Positions 8,229 through 15,686 of a DNA stretch of 64,000 bases are shown one piece after another. This DNA is from Maribacter zhoushanensis (GTDB lineage: Bacteria > Bacteroidota > Bacteroidia > Flavobacteriales > Flavobacteriaceae): positions 62,001 to 126,000 of the forward strand of contig NZ_JARKMR010000001.1 of assembly GCF_029350975.1 (NCBI RefSeq), written 5' to 3'. Under the pieces are notes generated by a model, which was not told the origin of the DNA, did no database searches, and was given only the letters and a program-made list of their open reading frames with translations. Each line of letters opens with the position of its first letter. Positions within the stretch are counted from its first letter, which is position 1. A program made the translations under genes and the position numbers.

Positions 8229-9287
8229 ATGAATAAACTTTCTATCAAAAAAATACTTGCCGAATTTAACCTTAATGGAAGTTCTTTACAATGGATTCCT
8301 ATGACCAGCGGGCTAATAAACGAAACCTTTTTAGTTACCAATGACGATGACCAGCAATACATTCTTCAAAAAATAAATACTAAAGTGTTTAAAAATGCTG
8401 GTGTTTTAATGGATAATATTCAATTTGCTTTGCCTGTTCTCAAAGCGGACGACTATAGCCAAATTACTTTTTTAAATACAACATCGGGTAAAAATCATCT
8501 TATTCAGAATAATGATTTCTGGCGAATGATGACCTACATACCCAACAGCACCACTTATAATACAACGACCCAAACCTCTACCGCTTTTGAGGCTGGCCGG
8601 ATAATCGGTAAATTTCACCACCTTTTACAATCTGTAGATTCTACTCTTTTCAAAGACACACTTTCTAATTTTCATAACCTCTATTATAGAACCCAAGAAT
8701 TTCAAGAGGCATTGCAAAATGCAACTATGCAAAAAAAGGAAACCGCCAGTGTTGCTATTAAACAGGCACATACATTCCTTAGCGAACTTCAACATTTAGA
8801 TGCTGAAAAATTACCGATTAGAATTTGCCACAACGATACCAAACTAAATAATATCCTCTTTTCTAAAACCACCGATAAAGCTTTATGCCTTATTGACCTT
8901 GACACCATCATGAAAGGCTATTTCTTCTATGATTTTGGAGATGGCATTAGAACCGTGGTCAACAATGCTCCTGAAGATGAGCAGAATCATAGTTTAATAT
9001 GCTTTAATGAAAACCTTTTTAAAGCCTTTATTGATGGCTTGGCTGCCAACGACACATTTTTAACCAAAGCCGATCAGAAAAGTATGCCTTTGGGTGCTGT
9101 TTTTATGCCCTTTATACACGGGTTACGAGCACTTACAGATTACTTGAACAACAATAAATACTACAAAGTAACTTACGAAAACCAGAATTTAGACCGTTGC
9201 CTAAGTCTATTTAATTTTGCAGAAAAGGCTCTTGATAAAAAAGAATTTATGGAAAATTATATAGAACTAAAACTTAATTGGTTATAG
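8229..9287 (+). CDS. APH-fold phosphotransferase (small-molecule or sugar kinase-like)
   Basis: A 352-residue cytoplasmic protein with the aminoglycoside phosphotransferase/choline kinase fold. The N-lobe has SGLINETFLV and YILQKINTKVF (the lysine of the ATP site). The catalytic loop is ICHNDTKLNNILF with His201, Asp203 and Asn208, and the metal-binding segment is LIDLDTIMKGYFFYDFGDGIR. In Flavobacteria similar proteins are usually annotated only as phosphotransferases, and some APH-fold enzymes of this size phosphorylate hexosamines. Neighbours give no hint of substrate. The last six bases overlap the 3' end of the convergent gene. Antibiotic resistance should not be assumed. Confidence 0.8.
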   Translation: MNKLSIKKILAEFNLNGSSLQWIPMTSGLINETFLVTNDDDQQYILQKINTKVFKNAGVLMDNIQFALPVLKADDYSQITFLNTTSGKNHLIQNNDFWRMMTYIPNSTTYNTTTQTSTAFEAGRIIGKFHHLLQSVDSTLFKDTLSNFHNLYYRTQEFQEALQNATMQKKETASVAIKQAHTFLSELQHLDAEKLPIRICHNDTKLNNILFSKTTDKALCLIDLDTIMKGYFFYDFGDGIRTVVNNAPEDEQNHSLICFNENLFKAFIDGLAANDTFLTKADQKSMPLGAVFMPFIHGLRALTDYLNNNKYYKVTYENQNLDRCLSLFNFAEKALDKKEFMENYIELKLNWL

Positions 9288-10166
9288 TAATAATTTCAAT
9301 TTGGTAATTGTACCCTTTCCATCATTCTTACCTTCACTTGAAATATATAAATCGCCTTGAGGACTAAAAGTAATTCCCTCTGGTTGTGGAAATATTTTCT
9401 TATCCAAACTATACCCCTTTTTAGCTACTCCGTTTTCATCTAAGATTAATAGTTTAGGTTTTGAACCTTCTAACATATATATCTCTTTTGTTTGAGGATG
9501 AATAGCAATATCAGATGGTCTAAAGTTCTTATAAATTTTCTTCTCCCTAAAGTTTTTTAAAACCTCATCTTCCATATCTAATTGCAATACTGGTTTGTAC
9601 GCCAACTTATAATCTTCTAAAGAAAAGGCATACACACCTTTCATATTATCTGAATCAATATCACGGTCTTTAGGTATGACCAATAACTGATTTCCTGGTA
9701 AATCTAACCACAGACTTTCCATGTTATTTTTTTCACTGAACTTGGTCTTATATGTGGTAACCTTTCTATTTGGATTTTGAAAGTTCTTAATAACGGTAAT
9801 GGTACCATCGCTCTCAAGTGCATAGGCATTATTACCTTCTATTGCTAAACCTTCATAATCACCCGCATTACCAAATTCAATTTCGTTGACTACTTTTTTC
9901 TTCTTCAAATCATAAATAAATATGATTCCGTCTTCATCTTGTATGGCTGCTATTTCATTTTCATTCATCCAAGAAATACCAGATACTTCTCGCAGTTCTT
10001 TTGGCAGTTCCCATCGTCCTGAAATTTCATAAGTAACCTTTTCGGCACTATCATACGGTAACCAATCCCTAAAGTTCATAAAAAGGAAACCCATGCCCAG
10101 AAAAATGGCGGCAATGGTCCAAAATTTGACTTTTGCCATATTTACTGATGTATTCGTAGTTGTCAT
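9282..10166 (-). CDS. SdiA-regulated (YjiK-like) domain protein, membrane-anchored
   Basis: Beta-propeller-like protein of the SdiA-regulated family, recognised from the run LREVSGISWMNENEIAAIQDE, EGLAIEGNNAYALESDGT, SDIAIHPQTKEIYMLEGS and PEGITFSPQGDLYISSEG. The frame is open back to a TTG at 10208, but ATG 10166 (MTTTNTS) has a better upstream region (AAAGGAAGT) and is preferred. A single hydrophobic segment (FWTIAAIFLGMGFLFMNF) anchors the protein, with the propeller outside the cytoplasm. The family's function is not established. It lies downstream of the two-component pair on the same strand with a 93-base gap, so co-transcription is uncertain. Confidence 0.8.
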   Translation of the reverse strand: MTTTNTSVNMAKVKFWTIAAIFLGMGFLFMNFRDWLPYDSAEKVTYEISGRWELPKELREVSGISWMNENEIAAIQDEDGIIFIYDLKKKKVVNEIEFGNAGDYEGLAIEGNNAYALESDGTITVIKNFQNPNRKVTTYKTKFSEKNNMESLWLDLPGNQLLVIPKDRDIDSDNMKGVYAFSLEDYKLAYKPVLQLDMEDEVLKNFREKKIYKNFRPSDIAIHPQTKEIYMLEGSKPKLLILDENGVAKKGYSLDKKIFPQPEGITFSPQGDLYISSEGKNDGKGTITKLKLLL

Positions 10167-10259
10167 ACTTCCTTTATTTAAAACTATATACATAAAGGTA
10201 GGCTTCAAATCTGTAAAGAATTGGTAAGGACTAGTATCACATCGAGTTTTATAAAAACC

Positions 10260-11534
10260 TTAACTACTTGATGGAAAAATTACCATAAAATTATGCTGAT
10301 CCGTAAAAGAATACTTTAGCTGTAATAGATATTTATCTGCTATCGCCTTACTTATGGCAAGACCTAACCCTGTTGAGCGACTATCTGATGAGACTTTTTT
10401 AAATCGTGTGAAAAGACTGTTGGTATCCAATGCTTTTTCCTTTCCATAATTTGTGATACTTATTTGATTTGCATCAATTGTAATGGTCACTTCTTTACCT
10501 GCATCACCATGTATAATAGCATTTTTGATTAAATTGGTAATCATGATTACCGCTAGGTCAGCATTCATAGTATAATGTACGGTAGCATTTTCGATTACAT
10601 TTAAACTGATGTTCTTATGCGTGGTAAAGTCTAAAAAGTCATTTGCAACCTCAGCAACCAAGATATTCATATCTAAATACTCTTCTTCTAAATATTGTTT
10701 GTTATCGATCTTTGAAAGCAACAATAACGACTTGTTTAAACGTGTTAATCGAGTAAGGTTATCTAAAACCCCTCCTACTTCTTGTGTCTGTGAACCAGAT
10801 AATTGATTTTTCTCCACTAATAACTCCAATTTATTAATGGCTATGGCTAGTGGTGTTTGTAGTTCATGTGCCGCATTTTCTATAAACTCCTTTTGGGCTA
10901 TATAACTATCCCTAGATTTTTCGGTTAAACGCTCTACACTTTTGTTCAATAAATTAAACTCATCTATAGCGGTCTGTTCAGATTTTATAGGGTCATCTTT
11001 CTCTATTCTAAAGCCTTTTAACCTATCAATCAGTGTATAGAAAGGTTTCCATACTTTTTTCATGACCAAGTTGTTAAGCACCACAATACTCAAAATCAAT
11101 ACTAGGTAAAGCCCTACCAAATACTTAAATAAATTTTCTATTTGGTCATCTTCTTCTACCATAGAAGTAATGAGCTTTATTTTATAATAATTACCGTCTT
11201 GTTGAAATGTACTTTCAAGCATACGAATAGGTTCATACTCATCTTCGTTCTGCATATACATTAAAGTATCCCTATAACTATCCTTTAAATTGGTATGATT
11301 ACCAACATGGGTGTTTTTAATCGTGTAATTATTGACACCAAATTCGGTGTCCTGCAAGAGATCTGGGTTGTCTTTTACTGCTCTTATAATTAACTGTTTT
11401 TGGTTCTCCAAGCCGTCATCCAAACTGTCATATACCTCATCTAACATAGCAAAATAGAAAATTACCGCCCATACAGAAATAAGTACTATAAGGAGTAAAG
11501 CAAAGTATTTTGTAGTGTGGTTTAACAGTTTCAT
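10260..11534 (-). CDS. Sensor histidine kinase (OmpR-pair partner)
   Basis: A 424-residue inner-membrane kinase. It has a transmembrane segment at about 11-30, a short periplasmic sensor of about 100 residues with no recognised fold, and a second segment at about 137-156. HisKA follows with His223 in NAAHELQTPLAIA, then a HATPase with NLIKNAIIHGD and RSTGLGLAISKAIADKY. It is encoded 12 bases after its response regulator, so the two form an operon. Together with the divergent PepSY-like gene this is a common Bacteroidota arrangement, where the kinase probably senses an envelope condition. Confidence 0.9.
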   Translation of the reverse strand: MKLLNHTTKYFALLLIVLISVWAVIFYFAMLDEVYDSLDDGLENQKQLIIRAVKDNPDLLQDTEFGVNNYTIKNTHVGNHTNLKDSYRDTLMYMQNEDEYEPIRMLESTFQQDGNYYKIKLITSMVEEDDQIENLFKYLVGLYLVLILSIVVLNNLVMKKVWKPFYTLIDRLKGFRIEKDDPIKSEQTAIDEFNLLNKSVERLTEKSRDSYIAQKEFIENAAHELQTPLAIAINKLELLVEKNQLSGSQTQEVGGVLDNLTRLTRLNKSLLLLSKIDNKQYLEEEYLDMNILVAEVANDFLDFTTHKNISLNVIENATVHYTMNADLAVIMITNLIKNAIIHGDAGKEVTITIDANQISITNYGKEKALDTNSLFTRFKKVSSDSRSTGLGLAISKAIADKYLLQLKYSFTDQHNFMVIFPSSS

Positions 11535-11546
11535 AGCTACTAAAAT

Positions 11547-12224
11547 TTAGATAACCTGTAGTTTATACCCAACGCCATAAACGGCTTCTATCTCTATACT
11601 TGCCATAGTATCTGATAATTTTTTACGTAGATTTTTAATTTGAGAATAGATGAAATCAAAACTATCTGCCTGATCAATATGATCGCCCCACACATGTTCT
11701 GCTAAAGCGGTTTTGGTAACCAAACGTGTTTTGTTAGATATCATATATAATAGTACATCATACTCTTTACGATTAAGGGCAACTTCTGTTTTATTAACCT
11801 GTACACTTCTACTTTCTGGGTCAATACTAACATTACCGATTTCAATAAGCTTATTACCATCAAACGTTCTGCGACGTACTATTGCTTTTACCCGCGCATG
11901 TAATTCAGCCATATGAAAAGGCTTGGGCAAGTAGTCGTCTGCCCCTAAATTGAGTCCTTTTATACGGTCGTCCAAAGAGTCTTTCGCCGAAACTATGATT
12001 ACACCGTCATCTTTACCCTGTTGCTTTAATTGTTTTAAAAGTTCTAATCCATTACCGTCGGGCAGGGTAATATCTAACAGAATACAATCATATTCATACA
12101 CCCCAATTTTAGTGTTGGCAGTTGCAAAATTAGCCGCTGTTTCTACCGTATACTTTTCGCGCTCTAAAGTTTGGCGCATATTCTCTAGCATTTGGGGTTC
12201 ATCTTCTATAATTAGAATTTTCAT
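11547..12224 (-). CDS. OmpR/PhoB-family response regulator
   Basis: A 225-residue regulator. The receiver domain has the acidic pair in IIEDEPQ, phospho-acceptor Asp51 (ILLDITLPDGNG) and Lys in ADDYLPKPFHMAELHARV. The C-terminal winged helix shows LNRKEYDVLLYMISN and VYGVGYKLQ. It precedes its kinase by 12 bases. The divergent intergenic region carries two mirror-image copies of TCTAGAA-N5-TGGGAAT (12259-12277 and 12325-12343), plausible binding sites for this protein controlling itself and the PepSY gene. Confidence 0.92.
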   Translation of the reverse strand: MKILIIEDEPQMLENMRQTLEREKYTVETAANFATANTKIGVYEYDCILLDITLPDGNGLELLKQLKQQGKDDGVIIVSAKDSLDDRIKGLNLGADDYLPKPFHMAELHARVKAIVRRRTFDGNKLIEIGNVSIDPESRSVQVNKTEVALNRKEYDVLLYMISNKTRLVTKTALAEHVWGDHIDQADSFDFIYSQIKNLRKKLSDTMASIEIEAVYGVGYKLQVI

Positions 12225-12258
12225 GGCACTATTGTTTGCAACAAAAATATAATAGAAT

Positions 12259-12343
12259 TCTAGAAAGATATGGGAATTATAAGGTCGTGCATTTTAACGC
12301 TAAAAAATGAGCAAATTGAATTCTATTCCCAATTTCTTCTAGA
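12259..12343. promoter_or_regulatory. Mirror-image operator pair in the regulator/PepSY divergent promoter
   Basis: TCTAGAA-N5-TGGGAAT occurs at 12259-12277 on the plus strand and again, inverted, at 12325-12343 (ATTCCCA-N5-TTCTAGA). All 14 defined positions match. The centres are 66 bases apart. The position between the divergent regulator and PepSY genes makes autoregulation plus control of the PepSY gene the simplest reading. Confidence 0.6.
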
Positions 12344-12385
12344 TTTAGCTCTTTTCTTTGAAGGGAATTTAAAAATTATCTGATT

Positions 12386-12832
12386 ATGAAAAATAAGAGT
12401 ATAGTAACATTGGCTTTGTCCGTATTGGGCGTATTTACTGTATTTGCACAAGATATAAACCCCAACTATGTGCCTACAAATTTAAGAGAGAGTTTTGAGC
12501 TTCATTACCCCAAGGCAAGTAATGTGGAGTGGGAGTTGGATGGACAGTCTTACAAAGTTGAATTTGATAATAACAGACTAGAGCATGAAATTTGGTATGC
12601 TATGGACGGAAAAGCAACCAGAGCGGAACATGAAATTACCGCAGCAGATTTACCACAAGCCATTACATCTATAATTGCCAGTAACTACGCCGGATACAAA
12701 GTAGATTCTGTCGAAAAAACTACTGTAAACGGATCTACCACTTATGATGTAGAGCTTGATAAAGGATGGAATGATGAAATGGATGTAGTCTTTAATGAAA
12801 GCGGAAAAGTACTTAGCGAAATGATTGATTAA
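12386..12832 (+). CDS. Secreted PepSY-like domain protein
   Basis: A 148-residue exported protein with a signal peptide (MKNKSIVTLALSVLGVFTVFAQ) and two PepSY-like repeats: HYPKASNVEWELDGQSYKVE and a second from YAGYKVDSVEKTT to the C-terminus. In Bacteroidota such periplasmic proteins often sit beside two-component systems of the type found divergently here. The usual proposals are inhibition of periplasmic proteases or signalling to the kinase; neither is shown by the sequence. The gene is followed by a good terminator hairpin with a run of nine T. Confidence 0.85.
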   Translation: MKNKSIVTLALSVLGVFTVFAQDINPNYVPTNLRESFELHYPKASNVEWELDGQSYKVEFDNNRLEHEIWYAMDGKATRAEHEITAADLPQAITSIIASNYAGYKVDSVEKTTVNGSTTYDVELDKGWNDEMDVVFNESGKVLSEMID

Positions 12833-12860
12833 TGTTTCTTTGATTGGGAGATGTGGGAAA

Positions 12861-12890
12861 GGCCGGAATTCATTTTTCGGCTTTTTTTTT
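12861..12890 (+). terminator. Rho-independent terminator after the PepSY gene
   Basis: A hairpin of GCCGGAA pairing with TTTTCGGC (one G-T pair) is followed by nine T (12882-12890). It ends the PepSY transcript just before the convergent thioredoxin gene. Confidence 0.75.
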
Positions 12891-12893
12891 GCG

Positions 12894-13460
12894 TTATTCT
12901 TTTGTTAAATCATCTATTAACTCGCGAACTTTTGTACTGTTCCAATCTGCCGCACCGGTTTCTTTTATGATAATTTTACCTGCGGTATCTATGACATAAT
13001 TCGTTGGAATGCTATTTTCTTGTAATACATTAGGCGCTTGCATTTGCGGGAAATAGATAGGTAACTCATAACCTTTCTTTTTAATAAACCGCTGCACTCT
13101 TTCTGGTTCTTCTTGGGTCAATAGTATAAAATTGACTTTGCCTCCATAGTCTTTATACAACTCTTGAATTCCTGGCAATTCTGCAATACATGGCGGACAC
13201 CAAGTTGCCCAATAACTGATAAAAGTAACCTTGCCCTTGCCTACCGCTATACTTTTAGTTTGACCCTGCATATCAACAACGGCATATTGAAACGGAGCCA
13301 CCTCATTCTGGTCTTCTTCATCTTCAACACTAGGCGACCAAACAGCTACTTTCAGTTTATTGACCGCTACCTGAATTGGTGTTCTTGTCTGTGGAATTAT
13401 CAACAACAAAATGAACACGACAAATATGATATCACTGATTTTAAATTTTCGCTTTTTCAT
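12894..13460 (-). CDS. TlpA-family membrane-anchored thioredoxin
   Basis: A periplasm-facing disulfide oxidoreductase of the TlpA/ResA class. A single transmembrane segment (DIIFVVFILLLIIP) precedes a redoxin domain with the active site WATWCPPCIAELPG and the cis-proline region SIPTNYVIDTAG. ATG 13460 (MKKRKFKIS) is preferred over an upstream in-frame start at 13508 because it gives a standard short charged N-terminus before the membrane helix. Likely role: reduction of periplasmic cysteines, for example in cytochrome maturation; no such genes are nearby. Confidence 0.88.
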   Translation of the reverse strand: MKKRKFKISDIIFVVFILLLIIPQTRTPIQVAVNKLKVAVWSPSVEDEEDQNEVAPFQYAVVDMQGQTKSIAVGKGKVTFISYWATWCPPCIAELPGIQELYKDYGGKVNFILLTQEEPERVQRFIKKKGYELPIYFPQMQAPNVLQENSIPTNYVIDTAGKIIIKETGAADWNSTKVRELIDDLTKE

Positions 13461-13592
13461 GTGATGTGTGAGTCGAAATACTTGGTGATTGTTTACAGAA
13501 AATTTCAATTTGAGCTACAAAATGACACTATATTATCACTAATTCATTTAAATAAAATCTGAAACAGTACTATTGTTCAATTTAAAAGATAA

Positions 13593-13781
13593 TTATGTGT
13601 TTTTCCGCTCTTGCAAATATCCATTCAAAATTACTCCAAATAAAGCAAGCCAAATTAAGCGATACATCCAAATATCAATTTCATAACCGAAGAATCGTCC
13701 TGTATCTCCCATACCCCAAAAACTGTATGCAATGGTTATTAAAGCTAATATCATTCCAATAATTGACAGTGTTTTTCTCAT
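13593..13781 (-). CDS. Small membrane protein, unknown
   Basis: A 62-residue ORF with ATG start, predicted to hold two hydrophobic segments (SIIGMILALITIAYSFWG and WMYRLIWLALFGVILNGYL) and a charged C-terminus (QERKNT). No family recognised. It is the last of a run of small same-strand genes from 15156 down to 13593 and may be co-transcribed with the next one upstream, 45 bases away. Confidence 0.6.
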   Translation of the reverse strand: MRKTLSIIGMILALITIAYSFWGMGDTGRFFGYEIDIWMYRLIWLALFGVILNGYLQERKNT

Positions 13782-13826
13782 AATGATTAATGTTGTTTTT
13801 CTAATTACTGGACTAAAACTTAACCC

Positions 13827-14069
13827 TTATTTTCTGGAATCTAACTCTTTTTTTAACGTATTCATATTCTTCACATTCAAAGGAATAATAGCTGATAAAG
13901 CTAACGGAACTGCTAGTAAAGGAGTAATCCCATCTTTAATAGACATATAGATAAAGAAAAGTAAGCACCCTGTTAGAACAATTGCCAAAAGCCACACCAT
14001 AGTTTTCGCAGCAGTATGTTTTTTAAGTAATTCTTCATTACTTAATTTAGAGAGTGATTCTTTGTTCAT
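13827..14069 (-). CDS. Small two-helix membrane protein, unknown
   Basis: An 80-residue ORF with ATG start. A charged helical N-terminus (KESLSKLSNEELLKKHTAAK) is followed by two transmembrane segments (MVWLLAIVLTGCLLFFIYM and ITPLLAVPLALSAIIPL) and a Lys/Asp-rich tail. No function can be assigned. The composition and regular charge pattern make it a credible gene. Confidence 0.65.
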   Translation of the reverse strand: MNKESLSKLSNEELLKKHTAAKTMVWLLAIVLTGCLLFFIYMSIKDGITPLLAVPLALSAIIPLNVKNMNTLKKELDSRK

Positions 14070-14105
14070 TTTTAATAATTAAGACGGTCTATTAAATAAA
14101 TTTTG

Positions 14106-14661
14106 CTATTTGTTACAACGAATTTGGGTGTTCTTATTCCTCCACTGAATCCAATATTCCTGTAAACCTTCAGGGGTCTTTTTCAGCTTACTGATATCTA
14201 AAGATTCGCCTGGCAGTAAAAGAGAACTTAATTCCTTTTTTCTTCTAGGTAATGAAGGAGCATGATTCCTACCCACCAACATGATCAAAAGATGTGTAGG
14301 CATCGCATTTAGTAGCCACAGTAACAAACGGAATCCTAAGCTTATATGTCACCATACCAGAACCCATACCTTCAGTAGTCATATCTATGTTCGTAAAGTC
14401 TACTTTTACGTACTTATCCTTAGAATAGAGTTCCTTTAATTTATCCCCAACTTTGGCAGACATGGTGTTAGAAAACTGATGAGCAACATCTGACCCATTT
14501 ATAAATTCTTTGCCATAATAACTGCCAAAACAACCATCATTAGTACATTCAATACTAACCGTAGTTTGTACTTGAGTTTTCACTGTTACTTTTTGGGAAT
14601 AGGCAACATGAGATACCCAAACAGAAATAAGAAATACTTGTATGTACTTTATAAATCTCAT
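14106..14661 (-). pseudogene. Secreted hypothetical protein, apparently frameshifted
   Basis: From ATG 14661 (preceded by CCAGGAGAA) the frame gives a signal peptide (MRFIKYIQVFLISVWVSHVAYSQ), then a Cys-containing domain, and stops at TAG 14269-14271 directly after FDHVGG. The +1-shifted frame continues openly for 54 more residues (RNHAPSLPRRKKELSS... to QIRCNK at 14106). That stretch has normal protein composition and no start of its own. Removing one G from the GGG at 14272-14274 joins the two into about 184 residues. Either this is a sequencing error, a recent frameshift, or the protein truly ends at VGG. No family recognised. Confidence 0.6.
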
Positions 14662-14700
14662 TTCTCCTGGGTTATAGCCAATGAATCTACTCAAAGAAAA

Positions 14701-14970
14701 CTACTCTGCCGTTTCTTCTTTAGACTTATTGTATTTGGTAAATTCTATCTTTTTATCCTCTAAAATCTTATAGAACCTACGGTGACTAATTTTAAGGTCT
14801 TTGGTGATTTGAGCTACCTTTTTCTTTTTCTTCTTGTACAATTTAATCTCTGCCGTTACAGCTTTGTTGAAGTAATATTTTCGTAACGCATCTACTACTT
14901 CTAGTTCGGTTTTGCTGCTAGTACTAGTCAACAATTCTATCTCAGATTTTATTTGTTGTAAGCCTTTCAT
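14701..14970 (-). CDS. Small basic protein with a possible helix-turn-helix
   Basis: An 89-residue ORF with no recognised family. It is very Lys-rich (YKKKKKKVAQITKDLKI) and the segment VAQITKDLKISHRRFYKILED has the spacing of a helix-turn-helix like those of resolvase or Fis-type proteins, so it may bind DNA. It starts 10 bases after the stop of the 58-residue gene upstream, so the two form an operon. The downstream frameshifted secreted protein starts 40 bases after its stop. Confidence 0.6.
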   Translation of the reverse strand: MKGLQQIKSEIELLTSTSSKTELEVVDALRKYYFNKAVTAEIKLYKKKKKKVAQITKDLKISHRRFYKILEDKKIEFTKYNKSKEETAE

Positions 14971-14979
14971 GCCGCTGAG

Positions 14980-15156
14980 TTATTTTTCTGGAACCGGGTC
15001 AGAAAACATAGTTTTTAAATGCTCATACTTTTCTAAATCTTCTAAAGAATGATTGCCATAGTCATTGGCGATATCAAATTTTACATTGTTGTTTGCTAAA
15101 AATGTAGCTACTCTTTCAAGCTCTTCGGGGGAACCTTTAATTTCAATCTTTGCCAT
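14980..15156 (-). CDS. 58-residue acidic protein, unknown
   Basis: A short reverse-strand ORF with ATG at 15156 and TAA at 14980-14982. It begins MAKIEIKGSPEELERVATFL and ends KTMFSDPVPEK. The pattern KIEIKGSPEELERV looks like a beta-strand leading into a helix, as in small alpha/beta domains. It has good composition, low-complexity-free sequence and a 10-base spacing to the next gene. No function recognised. An acidic small protein followed by a basic one recalls antidote/toxin pairs, but no toxin family is recognised, so I do not call it one. Confidence 0.6.
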   Translation of the reverse strand: MAKIEIKGSPEELERVATFLANNNVKFDIANDYGNHSLEDLEKYEHLKTMFSDPVPEK

Positions 15157-15580
15157 TATTTACAAGTGCATTTTATATAGTGCTTGCCTAATTTAATACT
15201 ATTCTTTGAATTCTGTGTGGTAAAATACCCTAGTAAGGTATATACCTATTAAAGTTAATTGAATTTTTAGAATTTTCGCTCTTACGTTACCAATTCAGTA
15301 GATTTTCTTTAAAGTAACGTTAATTGGGGTAAAAAGTAAAGGTTAATTAATTCGTAGTTGTGCATCAATAAAAAAAAGCCCATTAATAAAGAGCAACACT
15401 AATAGATTCTGGGGGAACTTTAGTACACTAATATTAAGGGCTGCTTCAATTTAACATTTTATTAGGAAATACAAAAATCGGTTTTTTGAATTTGATGGAA
15501 TTCGTTTATATATAAATCACTTAAAAACCAAGAAAGCAGCCATTTAGACTGCTTGAATTATTAAAAAATATTTTAAAAAG
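15157..15580 (+). ncRNA. Structured intergenic region, possible small RNA
   Basis: No protein gene fits 15157-15686. Several mutually exclusive helices can be drawn on the plus strand: AGCCC-a-TTAATA near 15375 with TATTAAGGGCT near 15445; GGCTGCTT near 15441 with AAGCAGCC near 15534; AAGCAG with CTGCTT near 15549; and GGTTTTT with AAAAACC inside the 100-base arm. A terminator-like hairpin follows at 15581-15613. This looks like a small structured transcript; the 6S-Flavo class is one possibility. Strand and ends are uncertain. Confidence 0.35.
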
Positions 15581-15613
15581 AAAAATGCCCATCAAATTGA
15601 GATAGGCATTTTT
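15581..15613. terminator. Terminator hairpin, usable on both strands
   Basis: AAAAATGCC at 15581-15589 pairs with GGCATTTTT at 15605-15613, giving a stem with A and T runs on its flanks. On the minus strand it lies downstream of the M14 peptidase gene; on the plus strand it could end a small RNA. Confidence 0.65.
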
Positions 15614-15686
15614 ATTAAATATTCTCGAAGCTTGCGTTAAATATCTTCAACTGCGCCTGAATATGACTAGCGTTTCTAGTAATCAA

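Noticed and set aside
8229-9287. Antibiotic-resistance phosphotransferase
   Set aside because: The APH fold is shared by many metabolic kinases; nothing in the sequence or context points to an antibiotic substrate.
14701-15156. Toxin-antitoxin pair
   Set aside because: Spacing and charge fit loosely, but neither protein resembles a known toxin or antidote family.
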